A stretch of DNA of 64,000 bases from Phenylobacterium glaciei (GTDB lineage: Bacteria; Pseudomonadota; Alphaproteobacteria; Caulobacterales; Caulobacteraceae): positions 3,435,501 through 3,499,500 of the forward strand of contig NZ_JAGSGD010000001.1 of the NCBI RefSeq assembly GCF_016772415.1, written 5' to 3'. Under the pieces are notes generated by a model. The model ran no database searches, had not been told where the DNA came from, and saw nothing but the letters and a program-made list of their open reading frames with translations. Each line of letters begins with the position of its first letter. Within the stretch, counting starts at the first letter, position 1. The position numbers were made by a program, and so were the translations under genes. Of the stretch, positions 1 through 8,163 are shown one piece after another.

Positions 1-897
1 TATCATTATTACATGGCCCACGTCAGCGCGATCACGCCCGACTTCGCCGACGGCGACCAGATCGCCAAGGCTGTCACCGTGGGCGCCTCCTATGAGCCCA
101 AGCAGCTTCAGCGCGGCGCCACGGCCTATGCCGCCATCGTCGCCCTGCAGGATCCGGCCTTTGTGGCCGGCGTCCGCACCTATGCCGTCAATGTCGACCA
201 GCGCCGCGAAGTGGTCGCCGCGATCCTCAAGGACCCTGCCTATGTCGTGGGCATCGCAGGCTCGGCCAGCGCCGCGGGGCTGGTGAAGAACGCCCTCGGC
301 GCCGAGGGCCAGCAGCTCTACGACGCCGGCAAGGCGGTCAAGCAGTCGGCCTACGACATCCAGAAGCAGAAGTGGTCGAAGTCGGACGTGGTCAATCGCG
401 ACCTGCGCCTGTCCCAGGCCAAGAATCTCTCCGCCACCCCGGTGGTGGGCGACCTGGCCGAGACCGCGCGCCTGCAGCAGGCCGCCCTGGGCGCCGCTCC
501 GCTGGGGGTCACCGCCGAGCCGGCCGCCCCGCCCTACAGCCCCATCGTGATCCGCGGCATGGCCGTGGCGGCGCTCGCCGCGCTCGGCGAAGGCGGCGAC
601 GCCAATGTCGACACCCTGATGGCGGTGATGGCCGAGCCCAACGTGGCCTTCTGCATGAACATGGCCAAGCTCAACCTCTATCAGTGCTTGGCCGTCTCCA
701 AGCCGCACTACGAGGACGTCTTCTGCCTGGGCCAGCACATCATGATGGACACCGGCCGCTGCGTGATTAAGGCCTCGGGGAACACCGAGCCCTACGAGGC
801 GAAGTTCATTCCGAAGATCAAGGTGGCCGACGGTTCGGCCCCCTACCAGGTGACCCCGGCCAAGACCCCGGCCAAGGCCGCCACCAAGAAGCGCTAA
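1..897 (+). CDS. Hypothetical protein, 5' end cut by the window
   Basis: The reading frame is open to the window edge, so the ATG at position 13 may be internal and the true start may lie outside. The visible 294 residues are alanine-rich, with no transmembrane segment or family motif that I recognise. Four cysteines cluster in the C-terminal third (residues 214, 225, 238 and 250 counted from the ATG at 13), which could form two disulfides if the protein is exported. The last 20 residues are Pro/Ala/Lys-rich and end in KKR. A Rho-independent terminator follows directly, so this is the last gene of its transcript and separate from rplY. The function is unknown; a periplasmic or lipoprotein role is possible only if the missing N-terminus carries a signal peptide. 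Confidence 0.7.
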   Translation, partial: YHYYMAHVSAITPDFADGDQIAKAVTVGASYEPKQLQRGATAYAAIVALQDPAFVAGVRTYAVNVDQRREVVAAILKDPAYVVGIAGSASAAGLVKNALGAEGQQLYDAGKAVKQSAYDIQKQKWSKSDVVNRDLRLSQAKNLSATPVVGDLAETARLQQAALGAAPLGVTAEPAAPPYSPIVIRGMAVAALAALGEGGDANVDTLMAVMAEPNVAFCMNMAKLNLYQCLAVSKPHYEDVFCLGQHIMMDTGRCVIKASGNTEPYEAKFIPKIKVADGSAPYQVTPAKTPAKAATKKR

Positions 898-907
898 AAC
901 ATCTGCG

Positions 908-935
908 CCCGCCCGTTGCCACGGGCGGGGCTTTT
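908..935 (+). terminator. Rho-independent terminator after the first gene
   Basis: A 9-bp perfect GC stem (908-916 pairing with 921-929, loop TGCC) is followed by GC and a run of four T. It lies 10 bases past the stop codon at 897 and separates the hypothetical gene from rplY. Confidence 0.8.
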
Positions 936-977
936 GTGTATTTACGCCCACCTTTCGACCCCAGGAGGGTCGTCCGT

Positions 978-1011
978 CGCCGCGCGGCACTTCGCGCGGC
1001 GGTTTCGTTTT
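978..1011 (+). promoter_or_regulatory. GC-rich hairpin in the rplY leader
   Basis: A perfect 9-bp stem (978-986 with 993-1001, loop GCACTT) is followed by GTTTCGTTTT and ends only about 12 bases before the rplY start codon. The shape resembles an intrinsic terminator, but it sits immediately ahead of the GAGG ribosome-binding site at 1012-1015. It could act as an attenuator or leader structure for rplY, or as a second terminator for the upstream gene. Its function is inferred. Confidence 0.5.
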
Positions 1012-1022
1012 GAGGCAAGGCC

Positions 1023-1646
1023 ATGGCCGATATCATTCTGAACGTTGAAGTTCGCGATCGCACGGGCACCGGCGGCGCGCGCGAAACCCGTCGTGCGGGC
1101 CTGGTCCCCGGCGTGCTGTACGGCGGCGCCAAGGATCCGGTCGCCATCTCCGTGAAGGCCAATGAATTCCGCAAGGCGCTCTATACGGGCAAGCTGCTGG
1201 GCCACCTGGTGACCCTGAAGTACGGCGACGAGACCCAGCCGGTCGTCGCCAAGGCGATCGACATGCACCCGGTCACCGACGAGCCGGTCCACTTCGACCT
1301 GTACCGGGTCGATGAGCACCAGCTGATCAAGATCGAAGTGCCGGTGCACTTCAAGAATCAGGAAGAGTCCCCCGGCCTCAAGAAGGGCGGCACGCTCAAC
1401 ATCGTGCGTCACACCGTCGAGCTGGCCTGCCCCGCCGACCACATCCCGGAAGAGCTGGTCTTCGACCTCACCGGTCTGGAAATCGGCGACACCATCCGCA
1501 TGTCGGCCTTCACCCTGCCGGAAGGCGTCAAGCCCGCCACCGACCGCGACTATGTGGTCGCCACCCTGGCCGGCTCGTCGGCCTCGGCCTCGGCTGACGC
1601 CGCCACCGACGACGCCGCAGCAGCGGCTGCGACCACCACGGTTTAA
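1023..1646 (+). CDS. rplY: 50S ribosomal protein L25 / general stress protein Ctc
   Basis: This is a 207-residue protein of the long (Ctc) L25 type. The N-terminal domain (about residues 4-95) is the 5S rRNA-binding beta-barrel; it opens with ADIILNVEVRDRTGTGGARE and contains VPGVLYGG. The C-terminal TL5/Ctc domain (about 100-185) includes PVHFKNQEESPGLKKGG. It ends in a low-complexity Ser/Ala/Asp tail. The protein binds 5S rRNA in the large ribosomal subunit. The ATG is preceded by GAGG with 7-base spacing. The gene sits 42 bp upstream of pth, an arrangement common in alphaproteobacteria, and the two are probably co-transcribed. Confidence 0.97.
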   Translation: MADIILNVEVRDRTGTGGARETRRAGLVPGVLYGGAKDPVAISVKANEFRKALYTGKLLGHLVTLKYGDETQPVVAKAIDMHPVTDEPVHFDLYRVDEHQLIKIEVPVHFKNQEESPGLKKGGTLNIVRHTVELACPADHIPEELVFDLTGLEIGDTIRMSAFTLPEGVKPATDRDYVVATLAGSSASASADAATDDAAAAAATTTV

Positions 1647-1655
1647 GGACTGGCC

Positions 1656-1673
1656 GGCCCCCTTCGGGGGGCC
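1656..1673 (+). promoter_or_regulatory. UUCG-loop hairpin between rplY and pth
   Basis: A 7-bp GC stem (1656-1662 with 1667-1673) is closed by a TTCG tetraloop. No T tract follows, so it is unlikely to be a terminator. It more likely stabilises the rplY mRNA 3' end or causes partial polarity within the rplY-pth transcript. Confidence 0.5.
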
Positions 1674-1688
1674 GAGCCGCCTGGCGCC

Positions 1689-2312
1689 ATGCTGATCCTC
1701 GCGGGCCAAGGCAATCCCGGCGCCCAGTACGCCAAGAACCGCCACAACATCGGCTTCATCGCCGTGGACGAGATCGCCCAGCAATGGCGCTTCGGTCCCG
1801 AGCGCTCGAAGTTTTCCGGGCTGGCCCGGGAGGGCGAGATCGACACCCCGGCCGGGCCGGTGAAGACGCTGATCCTCAAGCCCCAGACCTTTTACAACGA
1901 GAGCGGCCGCTCCGTCGGCGCGGCCATGAAGTTCTACAAGGCCACGCCCGCCGACGTGGTGCTGTTCTATGACGAGATCGACCTGGCCCCCGGCCGCTTC
2001 CGGATGAAGACCGGCGGCGGGGCGGCGGGCAATAACGGGGTCCGCTCGGTCACCGCCCATATCGGCCCCGACTTCCGCCGCGCCCGGCTGGGCGTCGGAC
2101 ATCCCGGACATCCCGAGCGGGTCCAGGGTCACGTGCTGTCGGACTTCCACAAGGTTGAGCACGGCTGGGTCATCGACCTTCTGAAGGCCGTCGCCCAGGC
2201 CGCGCCCCTGCTGGCCGCCGGCGAGGACGACAAGTACCAGACCGAGGTGCTGCGCCTGGCGCCGGCCGACAAGGGCGACACCCGCCAGGCCCGCAACCGC
2301 GGCGACACCTAG
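1689..2312 (+). CDS. pth: Peptidyl-tRNA hydrolase
   Basis: Cytoplasmic hydrolase that releases tRNA from peptidyl-tRNA dropped by ribosomes. The 207-residue protein has the bacterial Pth1 signature: GNPG (Asn9), the catalytic His19 in NRHNIGF, the KPQTFYNESG loop, the DEIDLAPG Asp loop and GNNGVRS. The first strand reads LILAGQGNPG rather than the more usual LIVGLGNPG. The C-terminal 30 residues form a charged extension. The gene follows rplY and precedes ychF (67-bp gap), an arrangement seen in many alphaproteobacteria. Confidence 0.96.
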   Translation: MLILAGQGNPGAQYAKNRHNIGFIAVDEIAQQWRFGPERSKFSGLAREGEIDTPAGPVKTLILKPQTFYNESGRSVGAAMKFYKATPADVVLFYDEIDLAPGRFRMKTGGGAAGNNGVRSVTAHIGPDFRRARLGVGHPGHPERVQGHVLSDFHKVEHGWVIDLLKAVAQAAPLLAAGEDDKYQTEVLRLAPADKGDTRQARNRGDT

Positions 2313-2379
2313 CCACCACAGTTGGGCGGCGCGGGCAGACGTGCTAGTCCGCGCCCTCGTTTAGGAAATCGGACTCCCC

Positions 2380-3477
2380 ATGGCCCTGAAAGTCGCGATC
2401 GTCGGCCTGCCCAACGTCGGCAAATCGACCCTGTTCAACGCGCTGACCCAGACCGCGTCGGCCCAGGCGGCCAACTATCCCTTCTGCACCATCGAGCCCA
2501 ACACCGGCGACGTGGCGGTGCCCGAGCCGCGGCTTGATGCGCTCGCCGCCATCATCCCGTCCAAGGAGATCATCCCGGCGCGGATCAACTTCGTGGACAT
2601 CGCCGGCCTGGTGCGCGGCGCGTCCAAGGGCGAGGGGCTGGGCAACCAGTTCCTGGCCAATATCCGCGATTGCGACGCCGTGGCCTTCGTCGCCCGCTGC
2701 TTCATCGACGACGACATCACCCACGTCGAGGGCAAGGTCGATCCGTTGTCGGACCTGGAGACCATTGAGACCGAGCTGATGCTGGCCGACCTGGAGAGCC
2801 TGGAGAAGCGGGTCAACAACCTGGAGAAGCGGGCCAAGGCCGGCGACAAGGAAAGCGCCACCACCCTGCGCCTGGTGCAGCTGGCCCTGACCGAACTGAA
2901 CGCCGGCCGCCCGGCCCGCAAGGCCGCGGTGCCCGCCGAGGACGACAAGGCCTGGCGCATGCTGCAGCTGCTGACCTCCAAGCCCGCCCTCTACGTCTCC
3001 AACGTCGATGAAGGCTCGGCCGCCGACGGCAACGACATGTCGCGGCTGGTGGCCGAGCGCGCCGCCCGCGACGGCGCCGACCATGTCGCGATCTCGGCCC
3101 AGATCGAGAGCGAGATCGCCATGCTGGACTCAGGTGAACGCGCCGAGTTCCTGGAGACCCTGGGCCTCACCGAGCCCGGCCTCAACAAGCTGATCCGCGA
3201 GGCCTACCACCTGCTGGGCCTGCAGACCTATTTCACGGTCGGCCCCAAGGAGGCGCGCGCCTGGACCATCCACAAGGGCGACACCGCCCCGCAGGCGGCC
3301 GGCGTGATCCACACCGACTTCGAGAAGGGCTTCATCCGCGCCGAAACCATCGCCTATGAGGACTATGTCGGCCTCAAGGGCGAGGCCGGGGCCCGCGAGG
3401 CCGGGAAGTTCCGCCAGGAAGGCAAGGAGTACGTCGTCCGCGACGGCGACGTGCTCAACTTCCGCTTCAACGTCTAG
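2380..3477 (+). CDS. ychF: Redox-regulated ATPase YchF (Obg family)
   Basis: A 365-residue universally conserved Obg-family P-loop NTPase that prefers ATP and associates with ribosomes. The Walker A motif GLPNVGKST is at residues 8-16, the switch region includes [20 protein letters not shown], and a coiled-coil domain lies around 120-180. The C-terminal TGS domain (about 280-365) contains [20 protein letters not shown]. Length and start ([17 protein letters not shown]) match the family. The canonical NKxD guanine-specificity motif is replaced by NVDE, as expected for this ATP-using group. It is the third gene of the rplY-pth-ychF translation cluster. Confidence 0.97.
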   Translation: MALKVAIVGLPNVGKSTLFNALTQTASAQAANYPFCTIEPNTGDVAVPEPRLDALAAIIPSKEIIPARINFVDIAGLVRGASKGEGLGNQFLANIRDCDAVAFVARCFIDDDITHVEGKVDPLSDLETIETELMLADLESLEKRVNNLEKRAKAGDKESATTLRLVQLALTELNAGRPARKAAVPAEDDKAWRMLQLLTSKPALYVSNVDEGSAADGNDMSRLVAERAARDGADHVAISAQIESEIAMLDSGERAEFLETLGLTEPGLNKLIREAYHLLGLQTYFTVGPKEARAWTIHKGDTAPQAAGVIHTDFEKGFIRAETIAYEDYVGLKGEAGAREAGKFRQEGKEYVVRDGDVLNFRFNV

Positions 3478-3528
3478 CCCTCAGCCCTCGCCTCCCTTAG
3501 CTATGTCGGCAAAATCGGGAGAGACGTC

Positions 3529-4200
3529 ATGGGTGAGTTTTCCAAGCTGAAGAGCGGGGCCGACGGCTTCGAGTTCGCGGTCTATCGCGCGGCGCCCACG
3601 GGCGAGCGCAAGGGCGGCGTGGTGGTCATCCAGGAGATCTTCGGGATCGACGAGCACATCGTCCGCGACGTGGATCGCTGGGCGTCGCTTGGCTACGAGG
3701 CCATCGCGCCCTCGCTCTATGACCGTCGGGAGCCGGGCTTCACCGCCGGCCACGATCCGGCCGGCCTGACCGCCGGGGTCACCCATGCCCGCGCCACCCC
3801 GCTGGACCAGGCGCTCTCCGACGTCGACGCCTGCCGCGCGGCCCTGGCGGACGCCGGCAAGGTGTTCGTGGTGGGCTATTGCTACGGCGGGTCGCTGACC
3901 TGGCTGGCCGCCTGCCAGCTGGACGGCTTCGCGGCAGGCTCGAGCTATTATGGCAGCCTGGTCCAGGCCAACGCCGACAAGACACCGAAGTGCCCGGTGA
4001 TCCTCCATCTGGGCCGCAAGGACGCGGGCATCCCCGCCGACGAGGTCAAGGCCGCCGTCCAGGCCCACAACCCCGGCGTGGCGGTCTATATCTACGAGGA
4101 CGCCGGCCACGGCTTCAACAACGAGGACCCGGAGCGGCTGAACCAGGCGAGCGCCGACCTGGCCCGCCAGCGCACCCTCGACCTGTTCGCCGGAGCCTAG
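3529..4200 (+). CDS. Dienelactone hydrolase family protein (copy 1)
   Basis: A 223-residue alpha/beta-hydrolase of the dienelactone hydrolase family, cytoplasmic. The Cys-His-Asp triad is visible: Cys118 in GYCYGG, Asp165 in GRKDAGIP and His194 in DAGHGF; Glu36 of VIQEIFG is the usual gating glutamate. Classical members hydrolyse dienelactone to maleylacetate in chlorocatechol breakdown, but with no chlorocatechol genes nearby the natural substrate is uncertain. The next gene is a paralogue in tandem. A GCTATGTC element resembling a Caulobacter -10 box lies about 30 bases upstream, but I see no -35. Confidence 0.9.
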   Translation: MGEFSKLKSGADGFEFAVYRAAPTGERKGGVVVIQEIFGIDEHIVRDVDRWASLGYEAIAPSLYDRREPGFTAGHDPAGLTAGVTHARATPLDQALSDVDACRAALADAGKVFVVGYCYGGSLTWLAACQLDGFAAGSSYYGSLVQANADKTPKCPVILHLGRKDAGIPADEVKAAVQAHNPGVAVYIYEDAGHGFNNEDPERLNQASADLARQRTLDLFAGA

Positions 4201-4205
4201 GCGCC

Positions 4206-4886
4206 GTGGGCGAGACCATCCGCCTGACCAGCAAGTTCGACGGCTTCGAGCTGGCCGCCTATCACGCCCCCGTCGCCGATGCGCGCCGCGGCGGGATCGT
4301 GCTGGTCCAGGAGATCTTCGGGGTCACCGACCACATCCGCGAGCTGGCCGACGGCTTCGCCGAGGACGGCTACGAGGTGATCGCCCCCAGCTTCTACGAC
4401 CGCCTGGAGCCGGGCTTCGAGGCTGACTACAGCCAGGCCGCCATCGCCAAGGGGGTGCAATACTCCACCGCCACCCCGTGGGATCAGGTGGCCGGCGACC
4501 TGCAGGCGGCCATCGACGCGCTCGCGCCCGCCGTCTTCGTCACCGGATTCTGCTGGGGCGGAGCGGCGGCCTGGCTGGCGGCCTGCCGCTGCACCGGGGT
4601 CTCGGCGGCCTCGGCCTTCTATGGCCGTCGCATCAGCGAACTGGTGGACGAGACGCCCAAGGTCCCCACCATTCTGCACTTCGGCCGTAACGACGCCTCC
4701 ATCCCGATGGAGAAGGTCGAGGAGATCCGCGAAAAGCACCCGGACGTGCCCGTCCACGTCTATGACGCCGGCCACGGCTTCGTCTCAGACCGCCGCGCAG
4801 ATTACAATCCCGACGCCGCGCGGCTGGCCCGGTTGCGGACCCTGCAGGTGTTCATGAACAACGGCGGCGGCCGGGGCGAGATGTAG
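4206..4886 (+). CDS. Dienelactone hydrolase family protein (copy 2)
   Basis: A 226-residue paralogue of the preceding gene, starting only 5 bases after its stop codon. I chose the GTG at 4206 because the family N-terminus (the FDGFELAAYHAP strand) begins right after it and a GGAG lies 10 bases upstream; the longer upstream frame overlaps copy 1 and is not homologous. Triad: Cys116 in GFCWGG, Asp163 in GRNDASIP, His190 in DAGHGF, with Glu36 in VQEIFG. The two copies share gene structure but differ at many positions, for example YCYGG against FCWGG, so the duplication is old and the substrates may differ. Confidence 0.88.
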   Translation: MGETIRLTSKFDGFELAAYHAPVADARRGGIVLVQEIFGVTDHIRELADGFAEDGYEVIAPSFYDRLEPGFEADYSQAAIAKGVQYSTATPWDQVAGDLQAAIDALAPAVFVTGFCWGGAAAWLAACRCTGVSAASAFYGRRISELVDETPKVPTILHFGRNDASIPMEKVEEIREKHPDVPVHVYDAGHGFVSDRRADYNPDAARLARLRTLQVFMNNGGGRGEM

Positions 4887-4889
4887 GGC

Positions 4890-5357
4890 CTATTCCTCGA
4901 TGCGTTTGCGCGCCTCGGGGTCCTTTTCCAGCCAGCGGACCAGCAGCGACTGGGCGGCCAGGATGCCGATGCCGGCGGCGTAGCCTCCGAACACGGCGGT
5001 CGGATAGCGGCCGCCCTGGGCGACGGCGGCCACCTGCCAGTAGATGAAACTGGCCGCGCCGATCAGCAGACCCACGCCGGTCAGCACCGAGACCGCCGTC
5101 TGGCCAAAGCCGGACAGGAAGCTCATCCAGACATAGCGGGCCAGCATGCGGCGCACGGGCAGGATCAGCAGCGGCAGGGCGAAACTGGCCAGCAGGGCGC
5201 AGGCCGGCCACAGCAGGGCGTGCTTGGCGATGGTCCCTGGCCCGCCGGGCAGCACGCTGAAGGCGTGGACCACCGAGCCCGAATAGATCAGGCACGAGGC
5301 CGCCACGGCCACGTCCTGCATGCGCCGGAAGTCGCGCCACGCCTTGGTGAACGCCAC
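4890..5357 (-). CDS. Small integral membrane protein, unknown function
   Basis: A protein of about 155 residues with four hydrophobic segments (cores around SCLIYSGSVVHAF, ALLWPACALLASFALPLL, VLTGVGLLIGAASFIYW and AVFGGYAAGIGILAAQSLL), consistent with an inner-membrane protein. The C-terminus is charged (EKDPEARKRIEE). The start is uncertain: I use the GTG at 5357 (VAFTKAWRDF), but an ATG at 5318 (MQDVAVAAS) and one at 5438 are also in frame. The longest version would run close to the divergent gene's start region. It converges with the dienelactone hydrolase gene with a 3-base gap. I recognise no family. Confidence 0.65.
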   Translation of the reverse strand: MAFTKAWRDFRRMQDVAVAASCLIYSGSVVHAFSVLPGGPGTIAKHALLWPACALLASFALPLLILPVRRMLARYVWMSFLSGFGQTAVSVLTGVGLLIGAASFIYWQVAAVAQGGRYPTAVFGGYAAGIGILAAQSLLVRWLEKDPEARKRIEE

Positions 5358-5463
5358 GTCAACGCCCGTCGGCTTGGGGAGGGATGCAGCGCATCGGCTT
5401 TTATCGCCGAGGCCGCCCGCCTTGGCTATGCTCGGCAACGCCCCTCCCCCTTGGGAATCGCCG

Positions 5464-6228
5464 TTGAAGCTCGTCCTGGCCCTCGCCGCCCTCTGGCTCG
5501 CCCCGGCGCCCGCGAATGCGGCGGCCTGCTGGTTCGAACAGGGCGTGGTCGTCGTCCCGGCGAGCGTCGCGGGGATCGCCGGCGACTATATCCTCGACAC
5601 CGGCAGCGCCACCACCCAGCTCCACGAGACCCGCGCCCAGATGGAGGGCCTGCCGCCCGCCTTCCGCGGCGAGGTGCGGGTGGACGGTGTCCGCCTGCTC
5701 GACCGGGCGGTGTCGGTGGTCGACCTGGACGCGCGGACATACAGCTTTCCGACCCCCATCGCCGGGGTGATCGGCGCCGATGTACTGTCGGCCTATGTGG
5801 TGGATGTCAGCTTCGCGCCCTGCCGGGTGGAGATCTGGCGGGCGGGCAAGGCGCCGAGGGTGCGTCCGCTCAGCGTCCTGCCGATGCGCCTGGTTGGCGG
5901 CCTGCCGGTGGTCACGGCCGCCGTCGCCGACGGCCCCAGGACGGCCGTGGGCGGCTTTGTGGTGGCGACGGGCCTGGACAGCGCTACGCGGCTCGATGAG
6001 GCCCTGGCGGGCGCCCCAGGGGCCAAGGTGGAGGATGTGGCGCCCTACGGTGCACGCAGGGCCCGGCTGCGGGCGCTCTCCTTGGCGGGCGCGCTGTTCG
6101 AGAACCTGCTGGGCGGCCTCCAGCCCCATGTCGAGGGTGCAGTGGGCGCTGTGGGTCCCCCGGTGCTGTCGCGCTGGCGGCTGCGGTTCGACTTCCCGCG
6201 TGGACGGCTGATCCTTCGCAGGCCCTAG
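5464..6228 (+). CDS. Secreted retropepsin-like aspartic protease domain protein
   Basis: With a TTG start at 5464, the protein begins MKLVLALAALWLAPAPANA, a typical Sec signal peptide; an ATG at 5428 would add 12 residues. The mature part carries ILDTGSATTQL (Asp45), the single D-T-G-S motif of clan AA retropepsin-like proteases. It later has GVIGADVLSAYVVDVSF, which matches the hydrophobic-hydrophobic-Gly plus flap-strand pattern of that fold. At 254 residues it may contain two degenerate half-domains, though I see only one clear DTGS. It is predicted periplasmic. Whether it cleaves peptides is unknown. It overlaps the convergent CPBP gene by 4 bases. Confidence 0.75.
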   Translation: MKLVLALAALWLAPAPANAAACWFEQGVVVVPASVAGIAGDYILDTGSATTQLHETRAQMEGLPPAFRGEVRVDGVRLLDRAVSVVDLDARTYSFPTPIAGVIGADVLSAYVVDVSFAPCRVEIWRAGKAPRVRPLSVLPMRLVGGLPVVTAAVADGPRTAVGGFVVATGLDSATRLDEALAGAPGAKVEDVAPYGARRARLRALSLAGALFENLLGGLQPHVEGAVGAVGPPVLSRWRLRFDFPRGRLILRRP

Positions 6229-7163
6229 TGGACCGCCGGGGTGATCCCCGCCCAGTGGGTGAGGAACTCCGGCAGGAAGGGCAGGATGTCGATGGTGGCG
6301 TGCAACAGGACCACCAGCAGCAGGCTGCGGGTCCGCGCCCAGACCACGCCGAGCATCAGGGCCAGGGGCGAGAGCGAGGCGATGGTGAAGGCGATCACCT
6401 GGAAGAGGTCGGTGGAATAGCCGTCGTCACCCGGCGCGCCGCGCAGATAGAGTCCCGGCACATGGGCGAGCGCGAAGACCAGGGCGCCCAGGACGACGGC
6501 GCCGGTCTCGCTGCGCAGTACGGCGGCGAGCCTGGTCTGCAGCACGGCGCGGAACAGGAACTCTTCGGCCAGGCCCGCTTCCAGCGCGATCCAGACGAAG
6601 GCGGCGGGCGCGGCCCAGGCCAGGACCTGGATCGGGGCGTGCAGGTCGCCGATCTGCTTGAGGCTGGGGCTGACCACGCTGAGCAGGGCCAGGAAGATGG
6701 CGCCCATGACGATCAGGGTGGACCAGAAGCCCTTCCGGTCGAGGCCGGTGGAGAACAGCGGCGCGACCCGGCCTCCGAACGCCAGCAACAACAGGGCCGG
6801 CGCCACGACGTGGACCGCCAACTTGACGGCCAGGATCAGCAGATCGCGGGTCTGGCCGTCGGGCATGGAGGCCTTCAGGGCCTGCATGCCGAAGCCTAGG
6901 AAGCCCACGGCGTAGATCACCATGAAGATCAGCACCGCGGTGAGCTCCGCCACCGGACGGCGGACCCGCACCGCCGGCGGGTCGGACTTGCGTGTCAGGG
7001 CCCAGGCGACCCCTGACAGCGCGATGCCGAACACCCCCAGCGACACCAGCGGGAAGGTCCAGTCGGCCTGCTTGTAGAACAGGTAGGCGAAGGCGGCGCC
7101 CCAGAGCGCGGCGTACAAGGCCAGATATGCGACGACGCGTCCGCGTCCCGTCATGGCAGCCAT
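6225..7163 (-). CDS. CPBP family intramembrane metalloprotease
   Basis: A polytopic membrane protein of 312 residues with about eight hydrophobic helices. The CPBP (Abi/CAAX protease) motif 1 EEFLFR is at residues 200-205, and a second-motif histidine lies in LAHVPG (His234). Family members are intramembrane proteases, some linked to bacteriocin immunity or CAAX-like processing. The ATG at 7163 was chosen because GAAGGGG lies just upstream; the longer frame to 7223 has a polar, non-conserved extension. The 3' end overlaps the convergent secreted protease-like gene by 4 bases. Confidence 0.9.
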   Translation of the reverse strand: MAAMTGRGRVVAYLALYAALWGAAFAYLFYKQADWTFPLVSLGVFGIALSGVAWALTRKSDPPAVRVRRPVAELTAVLIFMVIYAVGFLGFGMQALKASMPDGQTRDLLILAVKLAVHVVAPALLLLAFGGRVAPLFSTGLDRKGFWSTLIVMGAIFLALLSVVSPSLKQIGDLHAPIQVLAWAAPAAFVWIALEAGLAEEFLFRAVLQTRLAAVLRSETGAVVLGALVFALAHVPGLYLRGAPGDDGYSTDLFQVIAFTIASLSPLALMLGVVWARTRSLLLVVLLHATIDILPFLPEFLTHWAGITPAVH

Positions 7164-7258
7164 GGTCGCCCCTTCCCGAATGAAACCCCGCGCCCCTATC
7201 GGCGAGCAGGACCTCACGGGCAACTTAGCGATTCTTCACAAGCTGGACGTCAGAATCG

Positions 7259-7283
7259 AAAAAGACCCCGGTTCGCACCGGGG
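7259..7283 (-). terminator. Terminator of the cytochrome bc1 operon
   Basis: Read on the minus strand, a perfect 7-bp stem CCCCGGT/ACCGGGG with loop GCGA is followed by a T run (complement of 7259-7263). It lies about 30 bases after the cytochrome c1 stop codon. Confidence 0.85.
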
Positions 7284-7313
7284 CCTTGATCGTCTTGCGG
7301 AAGATGGCTGGGC

Positions 7314-8156
7314 TTAGTGCCCGACGTTCTTCCAGATTCGCCGGTAGCTGACGAACAGCAGGCCGGAGAAGATCAGCAGGTAGATCATGGCGGCCAGGCC
7401 GAACTGCTTGCGCTCGGTCTGCTTGGGCTCAGAGGCCCAGGCCAGGAAGGCCACGACGTCCTTGGCTTGCTGGTCCAGGGTCGACTTGGTGCCGTCGTCG
7501 AAGGTCACCTTGCCGGCTTCCAGAGGCGGCGGCATGGCGATGAAGCCGCCCTCCGGAACCGGGCCCTTGCCCTTGTAGAAGGCGCTCATGTCACCCGGCA
7601 TGAAGGGATTGTAGTGCTTGCCTGGGGGCACTTCCATGCCGGCGGGGGTCGCCACATAGCCCGTCAGGATCGAGTAGACGTACTGGGGTCCCTCTTCCCG
7701 GGCCTTGGTGATCACCGAGAGGTCCGGCGGATAGGCGCCGCCGTTCGAGGCGCGCGCCGCGGCCTCGTTCGGGAACGGGTTGGGGAACTTGTCAGCCGGG
7801 GTGCCGGGACGCTGGACGACGTCACCGGTCTCGGAGTCGATATCGTTGACCTGGTAGTCCTTGGAGATCGACTTCACGTAGGCGTTGTCGTTCGGGTTCT
7901 TGTACTTCTCGTCGAAGAACGGACCGTTCTTCTGACCGAGGTTACGGAAGCTCAGCAGGTTCATCGAGTGGCAGGCCGCGCAGACCTCCCGATAGACCTT
8001 GTAGCCCCGTTGAACCTGAGCCTGGTCGAACTTGCCGAACGGGCCCTCGAAGCTCCAGTGCACATCCTTGGGTTCTTCGTGGGTGGTCGCCGCGAACGAC
8101 GGACCAGCAACGAAAGCGAGCCCAAGCGCCGCGAGAATGAAACCTTTGCGCAGCAT
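7314..8156 (-). CDS. petC: Cytochrome c1 of the bc1 complex
   Basis: The 280-residue precursor of the c-type haem subunit of ubiquinol:cytochrome c reductase. It has an N-terminal signal peptide (residues 1-22, ending SFA), the haem-binding CAACH at 59-63, and a candidate axial Met in the IAMPPPLE region. One C-terminal transmembrane anchor (about 250-268, AAMIYLLIFSGLLFVSYRRIW) places the haem domain in the periplasm. It is the last gene of the Rieske-cytochrome b-cytochrome c1 operon, 7 bases after cytochrome b, and is followed by a strong terminator. Confidence 0.97.
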   Translation of the reverse strand: MLRKGFILAALGLAFVAGPSFAATTHEEPKDVHWSFEGPFGKFDQAQVQRGYKVYREVCAACHSMNLLSFRNLGQKNGPFFDEKYKNPNDNAYVKSISKDYQVNDIDSETGDVVQRPGTPADKFPNPFPNEAAARASNGGAYPPDLSVITKAREEGPQYVYSILTGYVATPAGMEVPPGKHYNPFMPGDMSAFYKGKGPVPEGGFIAMPPPLEAGKVTFDDGTKSTLDQQAKDVVAFLAWASEPKQTERKQFGLAAMIYLLIFSGLLFVSYRRIWKNVGH

Positions 8157-8163
8157 CTGAGGC

